From Torymus aiolomorphi (Eukaryota; Arthropoda; Insecta; Hymenoptera; Torymidae): a stretch of 64,000 nucleotides of DNA. This document shows, one piece after another, positions 1 to 11,698 of this stretch (positions are counted from its first letter, which is position 1; every line of letters begins with the position of its first letter). The translations under genes were made by a program, and so were the position numbers. The DNA lies in contig CM070877.1 in NCBI GenBank assembly GCA_036365515.1, positions 83,364,522 through 83,428,521 on the forward strand. Direction: 5' to 3'. The notes under the pieces were generated by a model. That model made no database searches. It was not told the DNA's origin and saw nothing but the letters and a program-made list of their open reading frames with translations.

Positions 1-461
1 AATTCATCGCCAGTAGCCCTAAAAAGCATGGGAGCCATCCCTCCGTAATCCTCCTTGACTCCAACCTAGCCCTTCCTTCCTCCACCATGTAAGATGTGAA
101 TTAATTTTCATTACTTATTATTGTAATTTCTCTAAAATAAAAATTGTGCAAAGTTTAAAATGTAATGAGAATTAATTCACATCTTTATTACATTTAATAA
201 ACAAATATTTCACATTAATACATTAAATAATTATGAAATATTTATTTATTAAATGTACAACAATATTCAGATTATTTATGATATTAAACTTATGAGAAGA
301 TACAACATGTCTTATATTTTCACAAGGGGTAATATTTTAATTAAAATGATTATTGTTATAAATTTCTTGAGCTTAGGAGAAATTGAGATCATATACAAAT
401 ACGACATAAATTTTCACTCATCAAATCTTATAGTGTAAATTATAGATTAAATTTCAAAAAT
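1..461. other. AT-rich intergenic stretch with two hairpins
   Basis: No gene is seen. Two imperfect inverted repeats are visible: about 88-190, whose arms both contain ATGTGAATTAAT or its complement, and about 196-258, whose arms carry ATTTAATAAA-type sequence. They look like small MITE-type or AT-rich foldback sequences. The 61-codon open frame at 253-438 has no recognisable content. Confidence 0.4.
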
Positions 462-1373
462 TTATTTCCATACAATGTTATCTATTATTAAAGAATTTTC
501 TGAACAATTTTCAATAAATATATTGTTAGGATTTTTACATCGGGATAAAGCAACGTATAACTGACCATGTGAAAATAGTGGTCGTCTAATAAAAATTCCA
601 ATAGAATCGAAACTCTGTCCTTGAGATTTATTTATTGTCATGGCAAAAGCTAATACAATTGGAAATTGTTTACTGTAAAGAATAAAAGGAAATGAAGATG
701 AATCTGCAGTATTTAATGTTATTCGTGGAAAAAGAACCTCTTCACCAATTCTTTCGCCTGTAATTATTTCTGCCTTAACATTATGAGCATATAATCCAAT
801 TATTCTTAGACGTGTACCATTACACATTCCTTGCACAATACTTATATTTCTAATTAAGATAACAATAGCATTTACTTTCAATTTTAATTCATGAGGTGGA
901 AGACCTTCTCTAATATTGTTAAGCATTTCAATTGGATAATTTAAATGAATATTTTGGTCTGTTTGATCAACTCCTTTATGAGTTGCATAATCTAAACTAT
1001 AATACGTCTGTACTTTTTTATTCAATAATTCTAAAACATTATTATTAATAATTTTAGTACCTGTATTATGAGCGATTAAGATTACACGATCTATTGAAGT
1101 TTTAATATTAATGTTACTATAAATTTCTTTACAAATATTATTCGTTTTCCATTTATTTGGAATAATAAATGGATTAATTTTTCCTTCACCCAATTCTAAC
1201 AATAGTGAAGCAAATTCTTTATTTTCCGAACGAATATTTTGATTTAATTTTAAAACTTTAAAAAGAGACCATAACGCAGAAAATTTAATTGTTTCTTCAA
1301 TTATACTATTTTTGTGACCACATTTCATAACTGGAAGAATTTGCCGAAAATCACCTCCAATATGATCAATTTT
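462..1373 (-). pseudogene. Helitron-type Pif1-like helicase, C-terminal fragment
   Basis: The frame is open from just after a stop at 1374-1376 down to 462. It begins in the middle of a protein: GGDFRQILPV (helicase motif III, about 1,326-1,361) precedes the first methionine at 1,328. Later come a segment typical of this family around NGTRLRI, motif V (TINKSQGQSFDSIGIF) and motif VI (GQLYVALSRCK). These are Pif1/RecD2-type superfamily 1 motifs as found in the C-terminal helicase of Helitron RepHel proteins. Motifs I and II and the whole Rep (HUH) domain are missing, and no upstream continuation is seen. This is a truncated mobile-element relic. A host PIF1 gene is less likely, because that protein would be complete and flanked by host exons. 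Confidence 0.8.
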
Positions 1374-2114
1374 CTACACTATTTATTCAATTAATATAAC
1401 GATATTTCACTGCTCTGAAGCATTTATAAAGAACATAAATAGTATATCCTTTACCTTTGATTCGTCTTAAGTCCGATATTTTACGCATCAAAATTTCATA
1501 TTTTCAAAATTTGAGAGTTTCATACTTGATTATTATAAAATTTCTCTCTGAAAATGGGGGTTGGCGAGCGGAACGAGCAGGGGGCGATGCCCCCCTAGTA
1601 TATATATACATCTGTAACTGTTTTTTCCGGGACTTTTTATTATATATAACTGTTATTTCCAGGAATCGACTTATTTCCGGGACTTCCTTGAAAGGAATAC
1701 TTAATATAAGCGTGTTTTCCAGGACTTTTCTAGAGTCCAAACTTTGAGAGTCAGTAACCTGAGGGATATTATTTCTTTAGTCACTTGTCCGAACTCTGAG
1801 CGAACTGAGGTTGAGATCCCGGTAATAACAGTTATGTACGTATATATATACATAAGTGTAAAGCTCAAAATGGGTACCTATCACATCCACCCCACTCTAC
1901 CCCCGTCATCGCCATCCACTTCCCTCCACCCCTCCACTTCCACTCCATCTTTTACCGTGAAATTCTTTCAAATTTTACGTCATTTTGAACGGGGTCTGAC
2001 CCTCCACCCCCACCACTCTCCTCCACGTCCCCTTCACGCCACCTCCACCGACCCCTCCTCCATCTACCCATCCACCTGTACCACCATACCTAATCCATTC
2101 CTCATACTATGATA
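1374..2114. other. No gene; simple-sequence and pyrimidine-rich DNA
   Basis: This stretch holds short AT runs (1,601-1,612, 1,840-1,852) and a long CT/CCA-rich segment (about 1,880-2,100). Open frames here are low-complexity Pro/Ser/Thr translations. Nothing codes convincingly. Confidence 0.5.
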
Positions 2115-3600
2115 AAAATTTTATATAGTGTGTTTCTGGATTCGCTGGTAATGAATCAGAAAACAGATTTTGAGAATTCAAAATGGCGGATCGATGATGG
2201 CGGCCAAATATAGAAATATTACTGAATCTTGCAGAAAATGTATGTACGGGATTTCTGGATTCGATGATTACGAATCTGAACTCGGATTTTGAAATTTAAA
2301 ATTGGCGGACCCAAGACGGCGGCCAAAAATGAAATATTACTAGATTATGCTAAAAATTTTATATAGTGTGTTTCCGGATTCGCTGGTAATGAATCAAAAC
2401 TCAGACTTTAAAAATACAAAATAGCGGACTAAAGATGTCGGCCAAAAATTGAAATTTTACCTGAATGTCCTAAAAATTGTATATTGTGGGTTTCCGGATT
2501 CGCTGATTAGGAATCTGAACTAAGATTTTTTAAGTATAAAATTGTGGCCAAAAATTGAATTATATTACTGGATTTTGCTTAAGATTGTTTCTAGGGGGTA
2601 TCTGGATTCGCTGATTACGATTCTGAACTCATATTTTGCCAAATCAAAATGGCGGTCAAATATGGAAATATTACTGAATTTTGCAATTGTATATGAAGGA
2701 TTTCTGGATTCGCATGGTGACGAATCTGAATTCAAATTTTCAGAATTAAAAATGGCGGATCGAAGACGGTGGCCAAATATTGAAGTATTACTGATCCACT
2801 GAATTCGTTGATTACGAATCTGAACTCAGATTTAGAAAATTCAATCTGACGGACCCAAGATGGCTACCAAAAATTGAAATTTTACTCGATTTTACTAAAA
2901 ACTGTATATAGGGGGTTTCCGAATTCGCCGATTGGGAATCTGAACTCAGATTTTGAGAATTCAAAATGGCGGATCTAAGATGGCGGCCATATATTCATAT
3001 ATTACTGGAATTTGGTGAAAAATGTATATAGGGTGTCGCTGGATTCGCTGAGTACGAATTTAAACTCAGATTTAGAAAATTCAAATTGACGGATCCAAGA
3101 TGGCTAACAAAAATTGATATTTTACTCGATCTTGCTAAAAATTGTATATATGGAGTTTCCGAATTCGCTGATTAGGAATCTAAATTCAGATTTTCAGAAT
3201 TCAAAATGGCGAATCGAAGTTGGAGGCCAAATATTCAAATATTACTGGATTTTACTGAAAATTGTATATGCGGAATTTCTGGATTCGCTGATTACGAATC
3301 TGAACTCATATTTTGCTAAATCAAAATGCCGGCCAAATATAGAAATATTACTGAATTTTGCAAGTGTATATGGATTATTTCTGGATTCGGTAATTAGGAA
3401 TTTGAACTTAGATTTTCAGAATTCAAAATGGCGGATCGATGATGGCGGCCAAATATTGAAATATTACAGGAGCTTGCTGAAAAATGTATGTACGGAATTT
3501 CTGGATTCGATGATTACGAATCTGAACTCAGATTTTGAAAATTCAATATAGTGAACCCAAGATGGCGGCCAAAAATTAAAATTTGGACTGATTGAATTTA
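2115..3600. repeat. Diverged ~118-bp satellite array, about 12-13 units
   Basis: A motif of the form CTGGATTCGCTGATTACGA recurs near 2137, 2252, 2372, 2490, 2600, 2705, 2805, 2922, 3040, 3160, 3280, 3385 and 3500, giving a period of roughly 105-120 bp. Each unit also has AAAATGGCGGATC, AAGATGGCGGCCAAA and GGTTTCC/TCTGG blocks. Units differ by many substitutions, so the array is old. Open frames inside it (for example 3,114-3,551) repeat with the unit and are not genes. Confidence 0.85.
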
Positions 3601-4014
3601 AACTACATTTAAAAAAACAAAATTCAGTTTACACATATTTTAGAAAACGATTTCCGTTGTATTAACTTTTGCTATAAAGCTGTTTTTTTTTTAATTTCAC
3701 TTTAAAAAAAAGTAAGTATAATGTTACTATGCAGGACTCATCTAAATTTTCTGCAATAAAAGTGGATAAGGGCGGCACTTCGCGCCGCCATTGTCTACAC
3801 CGCCGACGTCTCTCAGGTTATTGACTTTCACAGCGACGCCTGAGGTGCCCCCTTCCAGTTCCGGAGTATTTAACGTTGATTTCGGAAAAATTTTACGGAA
3901 AAAACCATTGTGAAAGTGACCCTAAATGTCGCGAATAATACAAAAATGTCTTTAAAAGTAGCGGTAAACATATTCTTCATTCAGGACGGTCTTGAAATCA
4001 TGCAAATGTCCTGA

Positions 4015-4074
<60 letters not shown>

Positions 4075-4139
4075 AGAGGGGGTACCCGGCTGCTCGCTCC
4101 GCTCGCCACCCCCCCCCCCCCCATTCATAAGTTGGTGAA
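3601..4139. other. Spacer between the two satellite arrays, with (TA)n and poly-C
   Basis: A unique GC-richer block (about 3,770-3,870) is followed by a perfect TA dinucleotide run (about 4,018-4,071) and a C homopolymer (about 4,107-4,122). No open frame of note. Confidence 0.6.
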
Positions 4140-5850
4140 CTATTTATTTATTATTAGTTTTTATTCTAAGATTAAAAGAAATAGTTTAGAGTATTATACA
4201 ACCAATTTTCAACCTCTAAACTTTTTTGGAACTTTTAACGGTTATATTCGATCCGCAATTTAAAATTTCTGATTAACGACCTCGAAAACCTCTGTATATA
4301 AATTATAAGCAAAATCTAAGCTTCCTCCGAACTTTTGATGGCCCTTTCGAATTTCGGAAGTCTGATAGCGAAATCGTGATAAGCGACCCCGGAAAACCCT
4401 GTATACCAATTTTCAGCATAATCTAAGCTTTTTCCGAACTTATAATCGCCATATTGGATCTACCATTTTGAATTTTGAAAGTCTGATAGTAAGATCGTGA
4501 TCGGTGTCGTGAAAACTTTAGTGTACAAATTTTAATGAAAATTTAAGATTCCGTCGAACTTGTTACCGCCATTTTGAATTTGGAAAGTCGATAGCAAGAA
4601 CGTGAACAGCGACCTCGAAAATCCATGTGTTACAAATTCGAGCTAAATCTAAGCTTTTTTTGCACTCTCAATCGCCATATTGGATCAACCATTTGGATTT
4701 CGAAAGTCTGATCAGCGACTTCGAAACCTCTGAATTCCAATTTTGAGAAAAACCTAAGCTTTTTCAGAATTTTTAACCACCATATTGGAGCCGCCCTTTT
4801 GAATTTCGATAGTCTGATAGCAAAATCGTGATCAGCAACCTCGAAAACCCCTGTATACCAATTTTCAGCCAACTCTAAGCAATTTTCCAACTTTCAATCA
4901 CCATATTGGACCCGCCATTTTAAATTTCGAAAGTCTAATAGAAAAACTTGTTCAGCGACCTCGAAAACCCCTGTATACCAATTTTAAACAAAATCTAAGC
5001 TTTCTTCGAATTTGTTACCGTTATTTTGAATTTCGAAAGTCTGCTAGCAAGATCGCGATCAGCGACATCGGAAACCCATCAATCGCAATTTTAAGCAAAA
5101 TCTAAGCTTCCTTCGAACTTTTGAGAGCTATATTGGATTCGCCATTTTGAATTTCGAAAGCCCAATAGCAACATCATGATCAGCGACCTCGGAAACACCT
5201 GTATACCTATTTTAAACAAAATCTAAGCTTTCTACTAATTTATAACTGCCATGTTGGATCCGCCATTTTGAATTTCAAACGTCTGATAGCATGATCGTGA
5301 TCTGCGACCTCGAAAACCCATGTATACCAATTTTCAACAAAATCCAAGCTTTTTTCGAAATTTTTACCGACATTTGGATTTTCTAACGTCTGATGGCAAG
5401 ATCGTGATCAGCGACCTGGAAAACCCATGAATTCCAATTTTGAGCAAAATCTAAGCATTATCTGAACCTTTAACCGCTATATTGGATCGGCCATTTTGAA
5501 TTTCGAAACTCCGACAGCAAAGTCGTGATCGGCGACTTCATAAATCTCTGTATTCCAGTTCTGAGAAATACCTAAGCCTTTTTTGAATTTTTAACCACCA
5601 TGTTGGATCCGCCATTTTCACTTTCGAAAGTCTTATAGCAAAATCGTGATCAGCGACCACGAGAACCCCTGCATACAAATTTGAAGCCAAATCCAAGCTT
5701 CTCTCGAACTTTTGACAGACATATTGGATTTGCCATTTTGAATTTCCAAAGACCAATAACAAAATCTTAAGCAGCGACCTCGAAAACACCTGTATACCTA
5801 TTTTAAACAAAGTCTAAGCTTTTTTCGAATTTATAATTGAAGTTAATTTT
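4140..5850. repeat. Same satellite family in inverted orientation, about 14 units
   Basis: The block GTCTGATAGCAAGATCGTGA recurs about every 107-121 bp (near 4362, 4481, 4588, 4704, 4811, 4929, 5039, 5160, 5281, 5390, 5509, 5630, 5750). Read on the minus strand, each unit carries TTCAAAATGGCGGATCC and GGTTTTCGAGGTCGCTGATCACGA. These align with the AAAATGGCGGATC and GGTTTCCGGATTCGCTGATTACGA blocks of the 2.1-3.6 kb array. The two arrays are therefore inverted, diverged members of one satellite family. Confidence 0.75.
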
Positions 5851-6493
5851 CTGAGTTGTAAGCTTGTCTTGAGCGTTACTTCATCGAATGTTCGAAACAG
5901 ATCGAGGAATCTCTATCGAGACCCGCCTTGAACCCAAGAGGGTTAATCCTTACTTTGTCTATCAGTGAGAGCGGGACTAACCACCCTCTCTTAGAGGATA
6001 ACCGATCAAGAGAAGCCACAATGGTGCCGGCTCTTTACTCGTAAAAAGACGGGCATTGTTGAAGTTTCAGAAAACATAGGCTTATAGCATCCATGGCAAA
6101 AGCAGAAGTTTCTACTACGAAGCTCCTTTAACCTTGAGGGAGGTCTAATTGGGGGGTCGCAAGGGGATCGAGGTGGTGGCGAGGAGGGTTGAGGGAGAGG
6201 CGAGGAAGAGCTCTTCCATGCTCAAAATAACGTGTAAAAAATGCGGAGGGACAATGCGGAGGAACAATGCGGAGGGACATTGCGGAGGGACAATGCCGTG
6301 GGACAATGCAGACCCCAAATAACGCAACAAAACAGTGAATTTTACATTATTTTATGGAGGGGACTTTGCGGAGTGACGCAGAGTGCCTCGGAGGGATGCG
6401 GAGGGATGCGGAGGGAAGCGGAGGCATGAGGAGAGACGCGAAGGGTTGGCGTCTTAATTTGGCTTACAACTATATATTATAGTAAGATATATA
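5851..6493. other. No gene; short GGAGGGACAATGC-type tandem repeats
   Basis: A short G-rich tandem repeat (unit about 14-15 bp, GCGGAGGGACAAT) occupies 6,241-6,310, and a related GCGGAGGGAT repeat lies at 6,385-6,435. The rest is unassigned. Confidence 0.5.
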
Positions 6494-6810
6494 CAGGGTG
6501 ATCCCAATAAAGTGGTATAATATATATACCACTGGATTCGTCCCGTCGAGCTGATTCCAAAAAGCACTGATATTAATACTTTATTATAATTAGAGTAAGT
6601 GTGATTGATGATTGAAATCGGTGAATCAGCGATCTCGTTAGTCGAGGAGCGTGGCTGTACAACAGGTTGCGCGTGATAGCGCGTGATCAGTTGAACGTCT
6701 GCCGATCGTCATGACGCAGCGGCTGGCAACGATTGAATATCAAACAAGTGTCTAGCCGTATGCCTTCGCGCACAACAACGTTAGATGTAACTGCCCGTAG
6801 TAAGCCTGGA

Positions 6811-7915
6811 GGTGGCCGATGATGGAGTCTAGGTGGTGCGCTATGTAGATTCTTACGTCGTGGTCTCGTAACGCACCTCACATGGGATCTAAGTGTTCAG
6901 GGTGGCCGATGATGAAGTCTAGGTGTTGCGCTTCGTAGTTTTTCATGTCTAGGTGTCGTAACGCATCCTAGGGGGGGTCTACGTATTCGGGGTGGCCCAT
7001 GATGGAGCCTAGGTGGTGCGCTTCGTAGTTTTTCATGTCTAGGTGTCGTAACGCATCCTATGGGGGGTCTACGTATTCGGCATGGCCCATGATGGAGCCT
7101 AGGCGGTGCGCTTCGTAGTTTTTCATGTCTAGGTGCCGTAACTCATCCTATGGGGGGTCTAAGTATTCGGGGTGGCCGATGATGGAGTCTAGGTGGTGCG
7201 CTTCGTAGTTTTTCATGTCTAGGTATCGGAACGCATCCTATGGGGAGTCTACGTATTCGGGGTGGCTGATGATGGAGTCCAGGTGGTGCGCTTCGCAGTT
7301 TCTCCTATCTAGGTGTCGTAACGCATCCTATGGAGGGTCTACGTATTCGGGGTGGCCGATGATGGAGTCTAGGTGGTGCGCTTCGCAGTTTCTCCTATCT
7401 AGGTGTCGTAACGCATTCTATGGAGGGTCTACGTATTCGGGGCGGCCGATGATGGAGTCCAGGTGGTGCGCTTCGCAGTTTCTCCTATCTAGGTGTCGTA
7501 ACGCATTCTATGGAGGGTCTACGTATTCGGGGCGGCCGATGATGGAGTCTAGGTGGTGCGCTTAATAGTTTTTTATGTCTAGGTGTCGTAACGCATCCTA
7601 TGGGGGTCTACGTATTCGGGGTGGCCGATGATGAAGTCTAGGTGGTGCGCTTCGTAGTTTTTCATGTCTAGGTGCCGTAACTCATCCTATGGGGGTCTAC
7701 GTATTCGGAGTGGCCGATGATGGAGTCTAGGTGGTGCGTTTCGTAGTTATTCATGTCTAGGTGTCGTAACGCATCCTATGGGGGGTCTACGTATTCGGGG
7801 TGGCCGATGATAGAGCCTAGGTGTTGCGCTTCGTAGTTTTTCATTTCTAGGTGTCGGAACGTATCCCATGGAGGGGCTACCAATTCAGGGTGGCCGATGA
7901 TGGAGTCTAGGCGAG
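6811..7915 (+). repeat. 90-bp tandem array (about 12-13 units) in the left terminal repeat
   Basis: GGTGGCCGATGATGGAGTCT recurs at about 6811, 6901, 6991, 7081, 7171, 7261, 7351, 7441, 7531, 7620, 7709, 7799 and 7889, a strict 89-90-bp period with few differences. The inverted right copy (50,085-50,310) holds only two to three units, so the left array has expanded. Because 90 is divisible by three, the array produces a 30-residue repeat open frame at 7,215-7,565. That frame is a by-product. Confidence 0.9.
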
Positions 7916-8275
7916 AGAATAACCCCTTTTCTGTGTAATAAGATTAGTTTACATAATTGTATCCAAATATGACATTGTTTATTTTAAAAATTATGAAAAA
8001 TATTAAAGCGAATTTTATTAAAACAAATTTTAGTGTTAGTGGACTCGTGCAAACCGCGTTCCTCTAGAACTCATAGAAAAAAAAAGTTTAAATCACCTTC
8101 GAGTGCATATTACAGCTCGGTTCGCTTGCTGTTAGAACGCTCCTCTGGAAACGACCTTCATGCAATACGAAGGAAAAGCAAAATCTATTTTGTTACTACC
8201 AATAGACCCGTGCAAGCGGTCTTCGTCCAGAATTACCAGAAAAAACCACCTTCGGGTTATTATTTCATGTTTATT

Positions 8276-9131
8276 TAGGCCAATCAATAGAGGTTTTTTG
8301 CGTGCCATAAATCTTATTAGTAAGCGGTAAACGCTATTGTACGCAGAATAATCCACAGTATAAGTGGTATATAAACTCGACTAGCAGCTGCGTTCTATAT
8401 ATATTGTTATTAACAATTTAATGCAAAAAAAGCGCTTTTTTATGGTTTTTTGCTTTTATAGCCGAAACTAGTGGACCGATCTTGCTAGCCCAATGAGATA
8501 AATTGTAGTAAATGAAATGACGAACAAAACTAGATGTTGATCGAATCGATCGGACGATTAGTTACGGAGAAAAACGTGAAAAACCGAAAAAATGAGCGTT
8601 TCTTGAAAAATTCATATATCCGCCATTTTTAAAGATGTGGCGGATATCTCTAGTGAATTGATAGTAATTGATATGTACTTTATGTGTGCGAAAACCAGGG
8701 ACTGTGCGATTATTAGTTTTTGCGTAATCGCGATTTCAATTTTTGAGTAGGCTATTTTTGAGCGAGGCTGTATGCTCTACGGGTTATCCGATTTCAATTA
8801 TCAAAAATGATTTTGAAAGTTCAAATGTTGAACTATAAAACGTCTATCTTGGATTTTTGATTAAGTACTGTTTTATACCTGAAAACAGCTGTCAAAGTTG
8901 ACCAAAAACGCCCGAGCGCATGGAAGTGGCGGAGTGGTGGGGGGCGCGCGGCGGCTGAGGGGAGCCGATATATATAGTAATAGAACGCGCTGCGCGCAAC
9001 GCACTGATCTTTGCTTTTAATTTCCTCAGCAACTAGAGGAGCTATTTTAATCATTTTTTTTTTATTTCGGGGTAACTCAACCCAACTAAACCGATTCTGC
9101 ACTTTTATTTGATGAAAAACGAACAGAAAGG
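8276..9131. repeat. Left terminal inverted repeat of the Academ-like transposon
   Basis: This segment is the near-identical reverse complement of 16,187-17,048. The 89-codon open frames at 8,833-9,102 (minus) and 16,213-16,482 (plus) are the same TIR sequence read inward to outward. They are conserved only because the TIRs are, and I do not call them genes. Confidence 0.85.
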
Positions 9132-9247
9132 CAGTTATTGGACGTTTTAATAGGTTGATATAATAATAAATATAAACTTTCTATTTTTCTTAATCTACAT
9201 TATATTTATTAGAAAAATTTACAGTGTTACTTAAAAACTATGTTACA

Positions 9248-10345
9248 TTAATTAGTTTTTTTCCGCTTCGGTGGTAGCAAATCGATTTCATCCTCGCAGT
9301 GATACGAGTCGAGTTCGCATTCGTTCTCGTCACTCGAATCATCTTCTAATTCTAATAATGTTTTATTTATGACTAAGTTATAACATGTATCTTCGTGGCA
9401 GTGTGCACAAAGATTTTTGCACTCTAAGCCGTGCTTTTTGCAACTGCACGAAGCATCTATACATCCCTTTTTCAAGCAAGTGCATGAAATTTGCGATAAT
9501 AATTTTTGGGGTATCGGCGGATCCGTCGTTCCTACCGGAAGCAAACATTTATTTTTTATTGGCCAACCCCAATCAGTAGGTATTAAAGAGTTATTACCTA
9601 ACCATAATTGGAGTTGGTAATACACTCTAAATGCATGTTGCTTAGCGGATCCCTGCGTTGGTGGCAAAGTTTCTAAAGCAAATTTCGTTTTCGTTTTGGC
9701 TTTGCAAAAATGTAAGTATCGCAAATCATGCAGTGAAAAATTACTGCTTTTTCCGATTAATTTCTTTTCTGCTTTGTTGCTGTACAGGTCGATTATTAAC
9801 TTATAGGCATTGCTAGCTATTTTTTTAGAACTGGCATTTTTTTCATAAAATACTGCAGATAAATCTAATAATTTTTCGTGGTTAACTGTATCTATTAATT
9901 TATTTTTGCCTTTTCTATAAAAACAAGAGGTTGTATCGCAGCCAGAAAATGCATGTAAAAATGTTATTCTATTTCTTAAAAAGGGATATTTGAAACTATT
10001 ACTATTAAAATACTGATTTGGTGTTGAGCCTTTGTTTTCTTTACAAAAATAAATGTTGTTAATGTTCTCTGCCAGTTCTGAAAAAATAACTAGCAAGTCT
10101 ATGTCTTCGCCCACAATCACCACAGTTGTTTTATAATCAGCGCGGGCATTATTTATCGCAGTCATTACTATTAACCGATCCGCGTCCTCCGGGGCTATTT
10201 TTGTTTGAAATCGTACAGCATTTAGAGTTAAACAAAGCATATTTATTAATCTCGTTTTATTCTTTTCACTGCTCAAAAATTGCTTTTGATTAACAACAAT
10301 CGTTGTATTGCTATCGAAAGCAATTTCACAACCTATATTCTTCAA
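9248..10345 (-). pseudogene. Academ-like transposase, C-terminal XPG/FEN1-like nuclease plus Cys-rich tail
   Basis: This is the last segment of the 5-part transposon gene. Around residues 51-90 it reads EDADRLIV..., then GEDIDLLVIF, matching the XPG-I signature of FEN1/XPG nucleases (an acidic EGEADA-type motif, then TEDSDLL). Around 130-150, LHAFSGCDTTS...GKNK resembles the SGCDY/helix-two-turn-helix region. Candidate metal ligands are E53, D56, D81, D83 and D138. Residues about 288-323 hold a cluster of closely spaced cysteines (CTC, CSC, CxxCH), like CXC/tesmin-type zinc-binding segments. The tail is acidic and ends with PPKRKK, a possible nuclear localisation signal. It follows the previous segment after a stop and a frame change at 10,346-10,352. 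Confidence 0.75.
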
Positions 10346-10349
10346 TTAC

Positions 10350-11698
10350 CTACGAACGCTCTACAGATTTTGTTGATGTTTTATTGTCGTCGGGATATCC
10401 ATCAAAAATAATATAACTATTTTCGCTGTAATGTCTTGTCGCATAAGAAACGTAGGTATTTATTATTTCTGCCATTTTCATGTTACTTTGCCACACGACT
10501 CTATGCAAAAATAATGCGCCGTCGACAACATGTGTTATCTTTGATGGTACGTTTATACTCGGTAATGAATCAAAATTGAGGTAGAATGCGGATTTAGATG
10601 TTTTCCGCATGCCATTTTCATCAAACAATGACAGCGAAATCGGCGATAGTTCATACGAACTACAATACTCTTTCATATCGTCTTGGTTTTGAATATTGAG
10701 CGAAATTTTTTGGAAAATTAGCAACGGTGAGATATACACATCCTCATTTGCACTATTTTTTATAGTGGAGTTCGCAGCTGCCAAATGGGTAACTTTACTG
10801 CTTCTTTTATATTTTACGTCAGTAAACTTTTTATTTGACGCCTCATCCATCAAAATCTTTCCTAATTCAAATGCTTTGTGGCAATTCACGAGCGATAAAT
10901 CACCAATCACTCCGGAATATATACCAATTAATTTATCGCTTTCTGGGAATGGATCAAATGTATTAAAAAAGTCCTGCAGTTTTAAGTCATCTGTGTCTCT
11001 GGAGATACGAGAAACTCGATTGTCGACATGCTGTTCAGATGTAGCAAATGTCATGTTGCAAAATAGCTCTATGGCATTGCTGACCTCTAATGCAGCTGCC
11101 CTTGACAACACCCATTTTCCAATGACATTTTCCGTGAGTCCACGGCCGTGCGTCAAGCCTCCAGTGCATTTCATTGACCGCATCAAAACCTGCTCGATGG
11201 TCATATCAGACCATAATCCGCACCAAAAGCGATTTGAGCGTCTTATCGTATGAAAGCCCTGCTTACAGAATTTATCATATTCCACTATATCCATGCTTTC
11301 TTTTAAATTAACCATCTGTTGGACGTACAAAAGACACGCCTTAGCGTATAAATGATGACCTGAAGCGAAAAAAAAGGTATCATTAACGTTACTGTTTCTA
11401 CATGTTGGTCAAAATTACCAGAACGTTCTGCATCTATGTATCTTTGCAGTAAATAAATTAGTTTAAAATATTGTACCCACAGTTGACTTGTTGGGCCATT
11501 ATTTTCTAAATTCGTTATTACCGATGAAAATTTTATTTGTACGCTTTTCATTAAGAAAGTCATTAAATAATTTTCAAAATTTTCGGTTCCTACTTTTTGT
11601 AAATTATCATCTAAAAACGTTTTCTCTTCTTCTGTAAATTCTATTTTTTCTAAAATACTAGTAGCAAGCGCAGCTTGTACTAAAAGGTGACCTCGCAC
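10350..11698 (-). pseudogene. Academ-like transposase, middle part (two frames)
   Basis: Two open frames form one decayed middle region. 11,303-11,698 overlaps the end of the upstream segment in a different frame. It changes frame again near 11,365-11,375, at an A homopolymer, into 10,350-11,330. The text is protein-like: tryptophans, the segment FWCGLWSDMTIEQVLMRS, and GGLTHGRGLT, a phrase common in this transposon protein family. No catalytic motif was identified here. It links the N-terminal zinc-binding part to the nuclease. Confidence 0.65.

Noticed and set aside
7215..7565. Protein with four 30-residue repeats
   Set aside because: It follows exactly from a 90-bp tandem DNA array. The other frames repeat equally and the inverted right copy does not keep it.
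6811..7915. CRISPR-like regular array
   Set aside because: Units are directly adjacent 90-mers without unique spacers, in animal DNA.
8833..9102. 89-aa frame conserved nearly perfectly at 16,213-16,482
   Set aside because: Both are the same terminal inverted repeat, and conservation is explained by the TIR.
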